64,000 nucleotides of DNA from Flammeovirgaceae bacterium 311 (GCA_000597885.1 CP004371.1:5212001-5276000), one strand, 5' to 3'. Positions 48,042-58,345 are shown, numbered from the stretch's first letter. Made by a program: numbers and translations. Notes: generated by a model not told the origin, from the sequence alone.

Positions 48042-48755
48042 TTATATTTTTTGTAAATGAGATGGAGGAACTACTCTCGTGTTGTATGCTTTTGCAATTA
48101 GCCATATCCCCAGAACCAATTCATTTAAGGCAATGGGTGGGGCAAAAAAGCTCATGCCCTTCATCAGCGGCATATGATTAAACAAGCCTAAGCCAAAAAT
48201 TGCTAAAATAGCGCCCACCAACAGCAACGCTATCGCTAAAAATCCCCAAATTGAGAGCAAGCGGGGCACAAGCTTTGATTTACATAATAAGTAATAAAAA
48301 GTTGCTCCACCCAAAGAAAAAACAATTATATAAATAACCGTAGCCCAATATATTTCTGCCTGCACTGATTCACCTATAGCTTGAAGTGCAGCAATAGACA
48401 AAGAGTCCGCCTGTATAAAGGCCCTACTTAAGCTAATAAATGATAGCGTTTGGATCGCCAGGTAGATAAAGAGAACACCCTCAAGAGCTCTAAAGACAAT
48501 ATAGGCAGAAGCCAGGCTTTTAAATCTCTCTTTAACCACCGGGAACAAGGCAATCGGAATAAAGATCATCGCTATGGCGCAGATGAAATTCAGCAGGTTT
48601 GCAAGTATAATTTTATCCTTGTTTGGGTAGGCATGATGGAGGTATTCCGAATTATCTAATATAGGGTTTAACATTCCAGATGCAATCAAATTAAGGATCA
48701 GCGCAGCTAGAAAAAGTATCCCAACAGTAATTGCCGATTTTCTGTATAGGTCCAT
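48042..48755 (-). CDS. DUF4386 family membrane protein
   Basis: A 237-residue protein with six or so hydrophobic helices (SAITVGILFLAALILNLIAS, LANLLNFICAIAMIFIPIAL, WATVIYIIVFSLGGATFYYL, LLSIWGFLAIALLLVGAILA). I prefer the ATG at 48755 (MDLYRKSAITVG) to a TTG start 15 codons earlier because the basic MDLYRKSA leader is the usual family start. DUF4386 proteins have no established function. It lies downstream of the Crp-like and oxidoreductase genes on the same strand, with gaps of 60-90 bp. Confidence 0.85.
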   Translation of the reverse strand: MDLYRKSAITVGILFLAALILNLIASGMLNPILDNSEYLHHAYPNKDKIILANLLNFICAIAMIFIPIALFPVVKERFKSLASAYIVFRALEGVLFIYLAIQTLSFISLSRAFIQADSLSIAALQAIGESVQAEIYWATVIYIIVFSLGGATFYYLLCKSKLVPRLLSIWGFLAIALLLVGAILAIFGLGLFNHMPLMKGMSFFAPPIALNELVLGIWLIAKAYNTRVVPPSHLQKI

Positions 48756-48847
48756 AGGTATAGTCGGTGAATCAATTTTTACATAGACTTGTTGAAGCAA
48801 AACTAGGTGCGCATCAACAATTATTGATTCACTTAAGTTAATTTCGA

Positions 48848-49420
48848 CTACAACCAGCTTATTCTTTTTCGAATTCTGCTCAGGGACTGGGGCTTTATGC
48901 CAAGATAACTGGCAAGGTAGTATTGCGGCACCCGGTTGACTAAATCAGGTCTTGTATCTATTAACTTTAAATACCGCTTTTCAGGGGGTAAATTCTTAAA
49001 ATCGTCAAATAGCATCTGATGATTAGCCAGTAAATCATTGCTTATTGTGCCAATCAGTGAGGCAAACTTTGGAAATTCATTTAAAAAATGATGGGTTTTT
49101 TCCGGAGATCCTATGGACAGAATACAATCTTCCATGCAGGATAAATAATACTCAGATGGGATTTTCTTTATATAGCTTACGGGGGTGACTGGCTGATTCT
49201 CTATAAAGAATTCAGTCGTTTTCTCTTCTCCATCCAGCAGGTAATAACTTCTTATACAACCTTTTAACACCAAATAACATTCTGTCGATACCTGCCCTTC
49301 CTTCAGCAGTATGGTATTCTTCTTAAACTCCTGTATCAGATTATGCTTCTTAATTATCTGAACTTCTTCTTCTGAAAGAAGGATGTACTGAGATAAAAAA
49401 TCAATAAGGCTAGTTTCCAT
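48848..49420 (-). CDS. Crp/Fnr family transcriptional regulator
   Basis: A 190-residue regulator with a cyclic-nucleotide-binding-like beta-roll (residues 15-115: ILLKEGQVSTECYLVLKGCI, TTEFFIENQPVTPVSY) and a short C-terminal helix-turn-helix (YYLASYLGIKPQSLSRIRKR). The Arg/Glu phosphate-binding pattern for cAMP is not clearly present, as is usual in Bacteroidetes members. It sits between an oxidoreductase and a DUF4386 gene on the same strand and may regulate them. Confidence 0.87.
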   Translation of the reverse strand: METSLIDFLSQYILLSEEEVQIIKKHNLIQEFKKNTILLKEGQVSTECYLVLKGCIRSYYLLDGEEKTTEFFIENQPVTPVSYIKKIPSEYYLSCMEDCILSIGSPEKTHHFLNEFPKFASLIGTISNDLLANHQMLFDDFKNLPPEKRYLKLIDTRPDLVNRVPQYYLASYLGIKPQSLSRIRKRISWL

Positions 49421-49480
49421 TTGCTGCTTAACTCCTGTTGGGTATAATTGATATCTTGTTAAGATGGAAGTGTTAAGGGA

Positions 49481-50443
49481 TTATAAGAGAATCACTACAT
49501 TACCGGTTTTCTGGCCGGTTTCAACATAGCGGTAGGCTTCGGCAATTTCTTCCAGAGGATATGTTCGGTCTATAACTGCTTTAAACTTACCTTCCTCCGT
49601 AAGCTTTTTAATCAAAAGCACACTTCTTTTAATGTTAGAAGGAATCGGGAATACAACTTTTTTATTGCCGAAAAATGGGGTGATAAGCGCTAAAAAAGGA
49701 TTTTGAACCATGCTACCCAACTCTGATGATATATACACCCCTCCCGGTTTTATTAATGGTTTACATATTGTAAAAGAGCTCTTGCCGACCGTGTCAAAAA
49801 TATAGTGGTATTTATTATTTGATTTGGCAGTAAAATCTTCTTTTGTGAAATCTATTACCTGATCAGCACCAATGGATTTAACCAAAGCTATATTTTTTGT
49901 ATTACATACAGCTGTCACATGGGCTGCATAATATTTCAGTAGCTGAACGGCCGCAGCACCAATAGCTCCTGATGCCCCATTCACAAGTACCTGCTGCCCG
50001 CTTTTAAGCGCTACTTTATTGATCATATTATAGGCATAATGGGCGCCCTCTATACTGGCAGCAGCCTGTGCAAAAGTGATGTTTTCCGGCATAGAGGCAA
50101 TGGCTTTATCTTCTGCCAGCGTCATGTACTGGGCATGTGAGCTTAAGCCACTGTCATCAAAGCCAAAAACTTTATCCCCTACTTTCAGAGATGTGACCGC
50201 TTTCCCAATAGCTTCAATTTTTCCTGCAAAATCAGTTCCGGAAATAATTTTTTTGGGCTTGCGTAAACCGGTAAAGAAACGCATGATAAATGGATTTGCC
50301 CTAAGTATGGCACAGTCTGTACGGTTAACAGTTGTGGCATAAACCTTGATCAGAACCTCATTATCTTTGGGAATAGGTATTTCCAGTTCTTTAAGCTCTA
50401 GCACATCCGGCGGACCGTATTGAGTGTGAGTGACTGCCTTCAT
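49481..50443 (-). CDS. NAD(P)-dependent quinone oxidoreductase-like (MDR family)
   Basis: A 320-residue zinc-independent medium-chain dehydrogenase/reductase. The N-terminal GroES-like domain starts MKAVTHTQYGPPDVLELKEL. The nucleotide-binding motif is NGASGAIGAAAVQLLKYY near residue 155, followed by SIGADQVIDFTKEDF. The cysteines of zinc alcohol dehydrogenases are absent and ISGTDFAGKIEAIGKAV fits quinone/enone reductases. A detoxifying reductase is likely; substrate unknown. It is the first gene of a possible three-gene group with Crp and DUF4386. Confidence 0.9.
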   Translation of the reverse strand: MKAVTHTQYGPPDVLELKELEIPIPKDNEVLIKVYATTVNRTDCAILRANPFIMRFFTGLRKPKKIISGTDFAGKIEAIGKAVTSLKVGDKVFGFDDSGLSSHAQYMTLAEDKAIASMPENITFAQAAASIEGAHYAYNMINKVALKSGQQVLVNGASGAIGAAAVQLLKYYAAHVTAVCNTKNIALVKSIGADQVIDFTKEDFTAKSNNKYHYIFDTVGKSSFTICKPLIKPGGVYISSELGSMVQNPFLALITPFFGNKKVVFPIPSNIKRSVLLIKKLTEEGKFKAVIDRTYPLEEIAEAYRYVETGQKTGNVVILL

Positions 50444-50781
50444 AGGAATTTAATTTATCAATAATAGATGATCTGATTTAAAATGCAGCATCCTCAATCC
50501 TTCTGGGCAGGTGCTTAAAATTGAATTCCAACACAACAAACTATATTGGAGTGGTACACATCGATGTTTACTGACAATCATTGAAACTGTTTAGTAGTGG
50601 ATGTATTTTGCTGCAAAGCTGGAGCTATTTTTTACCAGCCATTGTAGCTGTCTATGTTGGAAAGTACATATTCCCGAAACGGCTGTAAAGGTTGCTGCAT
50701 AAGATAAAGAATTTGGGTTATTGAATTGTTATTGCTGATTACAATAGTCTCCAGGTAACTTCATCATTGCTTAATTTTCTA

Positions 50782-50815
50782 TTGACTAACTGAAGAAGGA
50801 GGTTTGATAACTTTG
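50782..50815 (+). promoter_or_regulatory. Predicted promoter for PhoD-like phosphatase
   Basis: TTG at 50782-50784, a 23-nt spacer, then exact -7 box TAACTTTG at 50808-50815. It overlaps an alternative upstream start (50804), which supports the ATG at 50831. The preceding 50444-50780 shows no gene. Confidence 0.5.
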
Positions 50816-50830
50816 ATTCAAAACTTTTTT

Positions 50831-52918
50831 ATGAAACCACTTTTTACAGTTACTTTTTTCCTCCTTTTTAGTCTGGGCGTACAGGCACAGCAGTTTGACA
50901 GCCCCACCAAGGTGCAACACCTGGCGCAAAAGCGGCTGGAACGTAATGGCGAGCAAAATAATCACCAGTTGCCTTACGATGAAAGGCTGAAGCCTTTCTA
51001 CCACGGCGTAGCATCTGGAGATCCCCTGGCTGACCGCGTCATCCTATGGACGCGCGTAACACCCGACAGAAATGTACCGGTGAACGTGCATTACCTGGTA
51101 TCAAAAGATGCTTCCTTTGAGCCCTCCAGTATTGTTAAACGAGGTCGCATGCTCACAGACGCTAGTAAGGACTACACCGTTAAAGTAGATGTAGATGGAC
51201 TTGAACCTGCTACAACTTACTATTACTATTTTAGTACGGGCAGGTATAACTCTATTATTGGACGTACCCGTACGGCTCCAGCCCATGCAGAGACAGATCA
51301 ATTACGCTTTGCTGTTGTATCCTGTAGCAACTATCAGGCGGGCTATTTCAACGCGTACCAAGCCATCGCTCAACGCAAAGATTTGGATGCTGTAATTCAC
51401 CTGGGTGACTATATTTATGAATATGGAGGAGGGGAAGGCACCTATGGCTACTCTGCAGACCGTCCGGAACGTATTAATGTACCTGATACAGAAATCTTAA
51501 CACTCGCCGATTACAGAACCCGGTATTCCCTTTATCGTTTAGATCCGGATTTGAGAGCAGCACACCAGCAGCATCCTTTTCTGCCTATTTGGGATGATCA
51601 TGAATCTGCCAATGATGCTTATGAGCATGGCGCAGAAAACCACAATGCAGGCGAGGGGAGCTGGGAAGAAAGAAAAGCGATTTCCAAAAAAGTGTACTTT
51701 GAATGGATGCCCATCAGAGAGCAGGTAGAAAACAAAATTTATCGTACTGTTCGCTATGGAAATCTTGCTGACATCATAATGGTAGATACACGTCTGGAAG
51801 CACGAGATGAACAGATTAATGATATCGCCAATCCTGCGTTGTATTCACCCAATAGAACATTGCTGGGGCAAAGCCAGAAACAGTGGTTATTGGATCAGTT
51901 GCAATCATCAACGGCCAAATGGAAGATCATTGCGAACCAGGTAATATTTTCTGAATTTCATGTAGGCTGGGCTGCGAATGCACAACTAGGGCAAACACCA
52001 CAAAGTCTGGAGAGTCAGTTCCTGGATATTTGGGATGGATATCCTGCTGAACGTAATAGCCTCATCGACGCCCTGGCCAACCAGGCGATTAAAAATGTGA
52101 TCATCCTCACAGGAGACTTTCATTCAACTTTTGCTTTTGATGTAGCTAAGTTTCCCTCTCCTTTTAGTACCAGCGACCCTCTCAATGTCAGCCGTAGTGT
52201 AGGGTATGACCCAACTACAGGAGTCGGGTCTGTAGCGGTTGAATTTGCCACTCCCAGTATTACCTCTGCAAACTTCGATGAGAATCTTGCTGCAATAGCA
52301 GGTAGTAAAGCCGCAGGCAAAGCGCTGTCCGATCAATTTGAACAACAAATAAATAATCCGCTTCCTGCACCATACAACATCAATCCTAATCCTCATATGA
52401 AATATGTAGACCTAGATCAGCATGGTTACTTTATTATGGACCTACAAGAGGATAGGGCGCAGGCAGACTGGTATTTTATGAATACTATTCTTGAAAAAAG
52501 TATTGCTGAATCTTTTGGGAGGGGCTTATTTACTACTGATGGTACCCAACGACTACAGTTTGCTCAAGATGCCGCCCCTGCAAAAGCGCAACAGGATGCC
52601 TTGGCTCCTGCTCAGCCGCTCAACAGAAATGCTGACAGAGAGAAGAAGGAGTTTGGAACAGTTTTCGGCGTATACCCTAATCCTGTAGAAGGCGGTAGCA
52701 CCATCTACATTAACTTTGGAATCATGTATGGTGGCACGGTAAGCATCAGTCTTAAAAAACTAAATGGTGATGCTGTTGTCAAGCTGTCGGAGCAGCAGCT
52801 CGATACGGGTAACCACACCCTTGCCTATCAATTGCCCAATGATCTAAAAAAAGGGATTTACCTCCTGCATTTTGAAACCCCTAATGGTAGCTTCTCCTAT
52901 AGAATAGTGGTAAGATAA
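50831..52918 (+). CDS. Secreted PhoD-family alkaline phosphatase with T9SS domain
   Basis: A 695-residue protein with a signal peptide (LFTVTFFLLFSLGVQAQ). A PhoD N-terminal domain (FYHGVASGDPLADRVILWTR) leads into the metallophosphatase core, with metal-binding blocks LRFAVVSCSNYQAGYFNAY, LDAVIHLGDYIYEYGGGEG, LPIWDDHESANDAYEHG and NVIILTGDFHSTFAFDV. These supply the expected Cys/Asp/Asn/His ligands. The last 75 residues (FGVYPNPVEGGSTIYINFG ... KGIYLLHFETPNG) are a type A T9SS sorting domain, so the enzyme is exported by the type IX system. It probably hydrolyses phosphodiesters or monoesters outside the cell. A terminator follows at 52968. Confidence 0.92.
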   Translation: MKPLFTVTFFLLFSLGVQAQQFDSPTKVQHLAQKRLERNGEQNNHQLPYDERLKPFYHGVASGDPLADRVILWTRVTPDRNVPVNVHYLVSKDASFEPSSIVKRGRMLTDASKDYTVKVDVDGLEPATTYYYYFSTGRYNSIIGRTRTAPAHAETDQLRFAVVSCSNYQAGYFNAYQAIAQRKDLDAVIHLGDYIYEYGGGEGTYGYSADRPERINVPDTEILTLADYRTRYSLYRLDPDLRAAHQQHPFLPIWDDHESANDAYEHGAENHNAGEGSWEERKAISKKVYFEWMPIREQVENKIYRTVRYGNLADIIMVDTRLEARDEQINDIANPALYSPNRTLLGQSQKQWLLDQLQSSTAKWKIIANQVIFSEFHVGWAANAQLGQTPQSLESQFLDIWDGYPAERNSLIDALANQAIKNVIILTGDFHSTFAFDVAKFPSPFSTSDPLNVSRSVGYDPTTGVGSVAVEFATPSITSANFDENLAAIAGSKAAGKALSDQFEQQINNPLPAPYNINPNPHMKYVDLDQHGYFIMDLQEDRAQADWYFMNTILEKSIAESFGRGLFTTDGTQRLQFAQDAAPAKAQQDALAPAQPLNRNADREKKEFGTVFGVYPNPVEGGSTIYINFGIMYGGTVSISLKKLNGDAVVKLSEQQLDTGNHTLAYQLPNDLKKGIYLLHFETPNGSFSYRIVVR

Positions 52919-52967
52919 AGGATGCCTGAGATGTAGTAGACAAGATCTCTTAAAAGCTGAAGTAAAA

Positions 52968-53009
52968 AAAACAGAACAGCTCTATCTTATAATAGGGCTG
53001 TTCTGTTTT
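52968..53009 (+). terminator. Rho-independent terminator
   Basis: AAAACAGAACAGC (52968-52980) pairs perfectly with GCTGTTCTGTTTT (52997-53009), about 50 bp after the phosphatase stop. The rest of the gap to 53268 shows no gene. Confidence 0.8.
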
Positions 53010-53268
53010 CTATACATAACTAAATCATAATTTAAAACTATCCGGAAGCAAGGCAATAGATCTTTTTAATGTGGCATCGCATTGATATTTTTAGTGTAAA
53101 TCAGGATTAGCCGTAGTATCACACGTATACCTGGGAAAGCTTCCCACAATGGCCGCACTTCAACCAGCATGATGACAACAACATCTTACCTGAATTTTAA
53201 ATGTTCGGCAAGAAGTTAATTCATAGTACTGCTTCCACGCCTTTACCCTAAAAAGAGGCATTTAGAGT

Positions 53269-55026
53269 TTACATAATCTTTTGATACTTTTCATGCGTGG
53301 CAGTCAGTTCCTCCAGTTGCTGCCGCATTTCTTCTTCGTTTTGCCGTAGCTCTTCGGCTAAAGCATTGGCTTTTTCCAGCAGATGGTTGGTTTGCTCCTG
53401 TAGACGCACCCTTGAGATGGCGTTGGCCAGTCCCTTACAAACCTGCTGAATAAGGTTTTTCTCCTTTTCTGAATATTCCCTGAACGATCCAATTTCAACG
53501 ATTGCTTCTACCTCCTCTTCCAAAACAGCTGGTACAATAAAAACAGCAGTAGGTTTAGCTTGTCCTAATCCAGATCTGATTTTACTGTAGCTATCCGGAA
53601 TATCTGTCATATAGAAGGGTTCTTTCTCCTGCCAAACAGCTCCTGCCAATCCTTCTCCTATTTCAATGCTTTTATGGAGGATGTATCTTTTCTTATTGCT
53701 GGCATAACAGCTTTGCATCTGCATAATAGGAATGCCACTTTCATCATTTGCTTTTAGGAATAGTACTGCCTGGCTGCTTTGGGTGTACTTCACCAGATTA
53801 AATAGAAATTCATCGCAGAGCACATTTAAATCATTGGCTTGTTTTGCCATAATCCTTTCGAATAAGGAGATGCCTTCTGTAACCCAAATCCTCTCTTTTT
53901 CTTGTTGGGCGTTTGTTTGCAGCAGTATGTTTTTCTGATAAATCTCTTCCACTTTCAAATTTATCTCTCTAAACATATGCCCAATACTTACGATAAGCTT
54001 TCCCAGCTCATCCTTTCTTTGCATAGCGTCTAAGGTAAGCAGGGTGCTGTTATCGCCTACGGATGCCTGCTCCACCACCTGGCTTAGATGGATGATTGGG
54101 TTTGAAATTTCTCTGGCCAGCAGGAAACTAAAACCAAGACCGCAAGCTACCATCATACAGATCGATATGAGCAGGAACAGCATTGAATTCCCTGCCAGCG
54201 TTTGGTTCCTTTGGTTTATGGTTTGCTGTACCTGTGCAAGTAAAGGCTCTGTGGCTTCTGCATTTCTATTGAGCGCTCCGATAAAACCCTCATTTTTGGT
54301 CAGGCCAATCTTTGTTTCAATAGCGGCAATACGATCAAAGTAATTAGCATAATTTTGGATGGCCGAGGTGGTTTTTTCTCTATAGGCAGTACTCATATGC
54401 GGTAGGCGGGAGTCTTCAACGAAGGCGATAAAGTCCTGCACCCGCTTATGGAGTGTTTCAATATATTTGGGGTCGTGCCTGATAAAAAAATCCTTTTCGT
54501 GCCTACGTAGCATCAGCGCGAACCACTGTTCTTCCTTTGATCTACATTCCTGCAGCTGGTGAATCACTTCTCGCATGTCCCCTTCCATTCCATGATCTTT
54601 GAAGCCACGGATTTTATAAGCTTTTACTAAACCCGAAAATGTTTGTTCATAAGCCGAGACTGCAGATGCTAAGGCGCTAATTTTTTCATAAAGCTCATCT
54701 TCTTCCGCTAATTCCTCACTTATTTTTATCTGCTGAATAAGCTGCTGGATGTTTCCTATTGCATATATATGCTTTTGCAGACTTTCGCTTTTTCCATCTT
54801 CCAGAAAGGCAACTTCTTTTCTGTCATACAAGATAAAATCCTTTTCCTGTTTTCGTGCTTCTGCAAAATGGGTTACCATCTCATCGATTTTGCTTTTCAG
54901 CTCTTCATGTGCAATGATAGTATTAAGTATTTTATAGGATAAAATTCCTGTAAGCGTTGCCAGCAGAATAAATATCAGGAAGGACAGTTGTATTTTGGTT
55001 TTGATGCTAGTGAAAAGCTTTTCCAT
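53269..55026 (-). CDS. Membrane receptor with helical sensor, HAMP and GAF domains
   Basis: A 585-residue protein. TM1 lies at residues 14-33 (LSFLIFILLATLTGILSY), followed by a long helical periplasmic domain to about 280 with KDFILYDRK and EKDFFIRHDP repeats, as in HBM-type sensors. TM2 is near 285-307 (MLFLLISICMMVACGLGFSF), then HAMP (REISNPIIHLSQVVEQA) and a GAF domain of about 395-545 (IGEGLAGAVWQEKEPFYMTD). It ends in a coiled coil, EELRQNEEEMRQQLEEL. No kinase, methyl-accepting or cyclase output is present, so signalling must pass through a partner. It lies between two phosphate-related genes. Confidence 0.83.
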   Translation of the reverse strand: MEKLFTSIKTKIQLSFLIFILLATLTGILSYKILNTIIAHEELKSKIDEMVTHFAEARKQEKDFILYDRKEVAFLEDGKSESLQKHIYAIGNIQQLIQQIKISEELAEEDELYEKISALASAVSAYEQTFSGLVKAYKIRGFKDHGMEGDMREVIHQLQECRSKEEQWFALMLRRHEKDFFIRHDPKYIETLHKRVQDFIAFVEDSRLPHMSTAYREKTTSAIQNYANYFDRIAAIETKIGLTKNEGFIGALNRNAEATEPLLAQVQQTINQRNQTLAGNSMLFLLISICMMVACGLGFSFLLAREISNPIIHLSQVVEQASVGDNSTLLTLDAMQRKDELGKLIVSIGHMFREINLKVEEIYQKNILLQTNAQQEKERIWVTEGISLFERIMAKQANDLNVLCDEFLFNLVKYTQSSQAVLFLKANDESGIPIMQMQSCYASNKKRYILHKSIEIGEGLAGAVWQEKEPFYMTDIPDSYSKIRSGLGQAKPTAVFIVPAVLEEEVEAIVEIGSFREYSEKEKNLIQQVCKGLANAISRVRLQEQTNHLLEKANALAEELRQNEEEMRQQLEELTATHEKYQKIM

Positions 55027-55517
55027 ATAGTCAGACCGTTATGACGCAAAAAAAGCCACAGCACATGACTATTTCAATAAAAACATGTAATTATTAAGTT
55101 AATAAATGGGGACGTGGGATAGCATACGGCAAACAAACAATGTAACAGCCTATTGCCTAATCATTTGATATGCTGCCTTCTGAAGTGCACTTGATTCTCT
55201 CTATCATTTGCAAAGCTTGTGATGTTGAATATAAATAGACAAACAAGCAGCTACAGCGCTGATAATACCAAGGCTTGTTATTTCTATGTTATGTCTATGT
55301 TACATATTGATTAACTGACATGGCACACTGCTGCTGGTACATCCTTATACAAATGGCCTCATCCGTGTATTCTACCCCTCTTATCAGTAGATTTGCCTAA
55401 TAGGGTAGCTTAGTGAATATTCATCACATTTTATGTAAGCTTAATTCCTACAACACATATAGGTCATAGTATTATTCTTTATTGCCAAAGGACTAAATTT
55501 TTTAACTTAACAAGACC
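55027..55517. other. Non-coding spacer, no gene seen
   Basis: About 490 AT-rich bases between divergent genes. I see no gene. TAAATTTT near 55494 is a possible -7 box for the following lipoprotein. Confidence 0.4.
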
Positions 55518-57038
55518 ATGAATAGAAAATTACTTTTTATTGGCGTAGGTTTAACTTGCTTAATGTCAGCTTGTGAGCTATTTGAAGAGGATGTAATCAA
55601 GCCTTTTCCTATCGAGGATCCTGCACGCTTTTCAGCGGTTGGAGAAATCTTATTAAATGGTGGTGCGGGTGCTGCAGAAATCAGCGCCTACGATGCTAAG
55701 ACCAAAAGGCTTTTCGTTGTGAACAATGCTGTAAGTTCCAGAATTGATGTTGTTGACCTGCAAAATCCCGGCATGCCAAAGCTGATTCATAGCATTGATG
55801 TTACTCAATATGGTGGTGGTGTGAACAGTGTGGCTACAAAAAATGGAATGCTGGCAGCTGCTGTAGAAGCAGAGGTGAAGCAGGACAATGGTAAAGTAGT
55901 ATTGTTCAATACCGAAACCTATGCCATGCTGGAGCAGGTAACAGTTGGAGCGCTTCCGGATATGGTAACCTTTAGCCCCGATGGCGCCTATGTACTTTCT
56001 GCAAATGAGGGAGAACCGAACAGCGACTATACGATTGATCCTAATGGTTCTATTTCCATCATTTCAGTAGCAGAAAATTTCAGTGTACGCACACTTGATT
56101 TTACTGCATTTAATGGAGCTCAAGCTGAGCTGCAGTCAAAAGGCTTTAGGGTTTTTGGTCCTAACGCAACTTTGGCCATGGATGTAGAACCGGAATACAT
56201 TACCGTTTCTGATGACTCCCAGACAGCTTGGGTATCCTTACAGGAGAACAATGCCATGGCAAAGGTAGATCTAAAAACAAAAACCATTACATCGATCATT
56301 CCCTTAGGTTTCAAAGATCATGCTGCAAGCGGGAATGAACTTGATGTAAGTGATAGAGATAATAGCATTTCTTTTAAAAAATGGCCGATTAAAGGCATCT
56401 ATCTCCCTGATGCCCTGGCTTCTTTTTCTGTGAATGGTATTGACTATATTATTTCTGCAAATGAGGGAGATGCTCGTGAATACGATACTTTCCTGGAGGA
56501 AGCACGGGTAAAAGATTTAACCCTTGACCCCACTGCATTTCCGGATGCCGCTGAACTTCAGCAGGACGAAAAGCTTGGCCGCTTAAAAATTACAACCACT
56601 TTAGGCGATCCTGATCAGGACGGTGACTTCGATGAATTATATTCCTTTGGAGCTCGCTCCTTCAGCATCTGGCACGGCAACACTGGCAACCTGGTATACG
56701 ACAGTGGCAGTGAAATTGAAAAACAGCTAGCAGCAGCATCCCTCTATCCTGATGACAGAAGCGACGACAAAGGAGCAGAGCCTGAAGGTGTGGCGGTAGG
56801 AATAGTGAATAACAGAACCATTGCCTTTGTAGGTTCCGAAAGAGCAGACGCTGTGCTAATATTTGATGTAACTAACCCGAACCAACCCCAGTTTCTACAA
56901 ATCCTGGAAACTGGTGATGCGCCAGAAGGTATCATTTTTATTTCTGCAGACGAAAGTCCTAACCAGAAGAGTCTGTTAGTTGTTAGCTCGGAAGGCGACG
57001 GAGTAGTGAAAGTTTTTCAGGTAGGCACTATTCAGTAA
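55518..57038 (+). CDS. Choice-of-anchor I beta-propeller lipoprotein
   Basis: A 506-residue lipoprotein; the signal ends LTCLMSAC with the lipidated Cys near residue 19, followed by acidic ELFEEDV (possible surface export). The body matches the choice-of-anchor I domain, a beta-propeller: AGAAEISAYDAKTKRLFVVN, VTVGALPDMVTFSPDGAYVL, ANEGEPNSDY, ISANEGDAREYDTF, EGVAVGIVNNRTIAFVGSER and TGDAPEGIIFISADESPNQK. Such domains often accompany alkaline phosphatase-like or phytase-like proteins. Activity of this form is unknown. A terminator follows at 57118. Confidence 0.87.
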   Translation: MNRKLLFIGVGLTCLMSACELFEEDVIKPFPIEDPARFSAVGEILLNGGAGAAEISAYDAKTKRLFVVNNAVSSRIDVVDLQNPGMPKLIHSIDVTQYGGGVNSVATKNGMLAAAVEAEVKQDNGKVVLFNTETYAMLEQVTVGALPDMVTFSPDGAYVLSANEGEPNSDYTIDPNGSISIISVAENFSVRTLDFTAFNGAQAELQSKGFRVFGPNATLAMDVEPEYITVSDDSQTAWVSLQENNAMAKVDLKTKTITSIIPLGFKDHAASGNELDVSDRDNSISFKKWPIKGIYLPDALASFSVNGIDYIISANEGDAREYDTFLEEARVKDLTLDPTAFPDAAELQQDEKLGRLKITTTLGDPDQDGDFDELYSFGARSFSIWHGNTGNLVYDSGSEIEKQLAAASLYPDDRSDDKGAEPEGVAVGIVNNRTIAFVGSERADAVLIFDVTNPNQPQFLQILETGDAPEGIIFISADESPNQKSLLVVSSEGDGVVKVFQVGTIQ

Positions 57039-57117
57039 CAGGATGGCAAGTTTTACAATAACATAGCTAATTATTTGGCTAGCGCTATCTTGTCATAAAG
57101 CTATTGATTATTGGTGT

Positions 57118-57148
57118 AAAGCCGCTTGGTATGATGCTAAGCGGTTTT
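57118..57148 (+). terminator. Rho-independent terminator
   Basis: GCCGCTT pairs with AAGCGGT around an 11-nt loop (one wobble), flanked by A and T runs, about 80 bp after the stop. Confidence 0.65.
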
Positions 57149-57308
57149 CCTTTTAATTGTATCATAACGTGGCTGAAGGAAGAGGAGATTATTACCCTTT
57201 GTGTTTAGTTCTGATGATAAACTTAATGATTTTATAACCTGCTTTTCGATCTCCACTACAACGCTCATTAGTATAGTATGAAGAAAGATAACAGAGGGGA
57301 AAATGTAA

Positions 57309-58265
57309 ATGTTAGAGTCGATACTGCTGCCGCTGATCGGAGGATTGATTTTATTTCTCTACGCACTAAACTATTTATCTGAAAGTTTAGAAGCAGTAGC
57401 CACCGATAAACTGCGCTTTTACCTGAATAAGTTTACCCGCAACTTATTTACCGGCATTGTTTCTGGTACCATCATCACTGTTTTGCTGGGTTCTTCTTCT
57501 GCTGTAATCATCATGACCATTGCTTTGGTTAAGTCTAAAGCTTTAACCTTTCGGCAGGCCATTGGTGTTGTAATGGGCGCCAATATTGGCACCACGTTCT
57601 CCAGCCAAATCATTGCCCTGGATGTAGGACAATATTCTTCTGTTTTGATGGCCATTGGTTTCCTGCTGCTGATGGTGGGCCGCAAACAATTTTATAAAAA
57701 TATTGGACGGGTCCTGTTAGGCTTTGGGCTGATATTTTTTGGTCTGTATGTGGTAGAAGAATCGGTGGAGCCGCTAAGGGAAAGTGCCGGTTTTATAGAG
57801 TGGATGCTGTCGCTGGAAAGCCCACTGAAAGGGGTAGGCATTGGTGCACTCGTCACGCTCATCGTTCAATCCTCATCGGCGACAGTAGGGATGGTCATCA
57901 CCTTGGGCGTTCAAAAAATGGTGACCGTACAGGCTGCAATTGCGATTATGATGGGAGCAGAATTAGGCACCTGCTCAGATACACTGCTGGCTTCTATCGG
58001 AAAGAGCCGTCAAGCCATAAAAACCGGGCTGTTTCATCTTTTTTTTAATATCATTTCTATTGTTCTTGGGCTGCTGTTATTTGACTATTTTGTGCAACTG
58101 GTACTAGCAATATCGGCCAATGCACCCCTGGGACGGAAAATTGCCAATGGACATTTGTTTTTCAACTGTTTGGGAGTTCTTCTTTTTATACCATTTGTTC
58201 CCCTCATGGAAAAATTTGTGAATAGTATCATTAAGGAACCAAAAGAAGCCGTTGTAAATACTTAG
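57309..58265 (+). CDS. Na/Pi cotransporter family protein
   Basis: A 318-residue membrane protein with about eight helices. It contains the two inverted PNaPi repeats: LLGSSSAVIIMTIALVKSKA near residue 61 and LIVQSSSATVGMVITLGVQK near residue 187. The first has GSSS in place of the usual QSSS; the second is standard. The C-terminal PhoU-like domain found in longer members is absent. It most likely imports phosphate with sodium. The nearby PhoD phosphatase and choice-of-anchor protein suggest a phosphate-scavenging role. Confidence 0.9.
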   Translation: MLESILLPLIGGLILFLYALNYLSESLEAVATDKLRFYLNKFTRNLFTGIVSGTIITVLLGSSSAVIIMTIALVKSKALTFRQAIGVVMGANIGTTFSSQIIALDVGQYSSVLMAIGFLLLMVGRKQFYKNIGRVLLGFGLIFFGLYVVEESVEPLRESAGFIEWMLSLESPLKGVGIGALVTLIVQSSSATVGMVITLGVQKMVTVQAAIAIMMGAELGTCSDTLLASIGKSRQAIKTGLFHLFFNIISIVLGLLLFDYFVQLVLAISANAPLGRKIANGHLFFNCLGVLLFIPFVPLMEKFVNSIIKEPKEAVVNT

Positions 58266-58345
58266 TATATAAATGAATTAGCTGAAGTGTACTGTTAAGG
58301 AGGAAGAAGCCAGTTATACTCAGGCATAATTCCCATTTTTTACGT

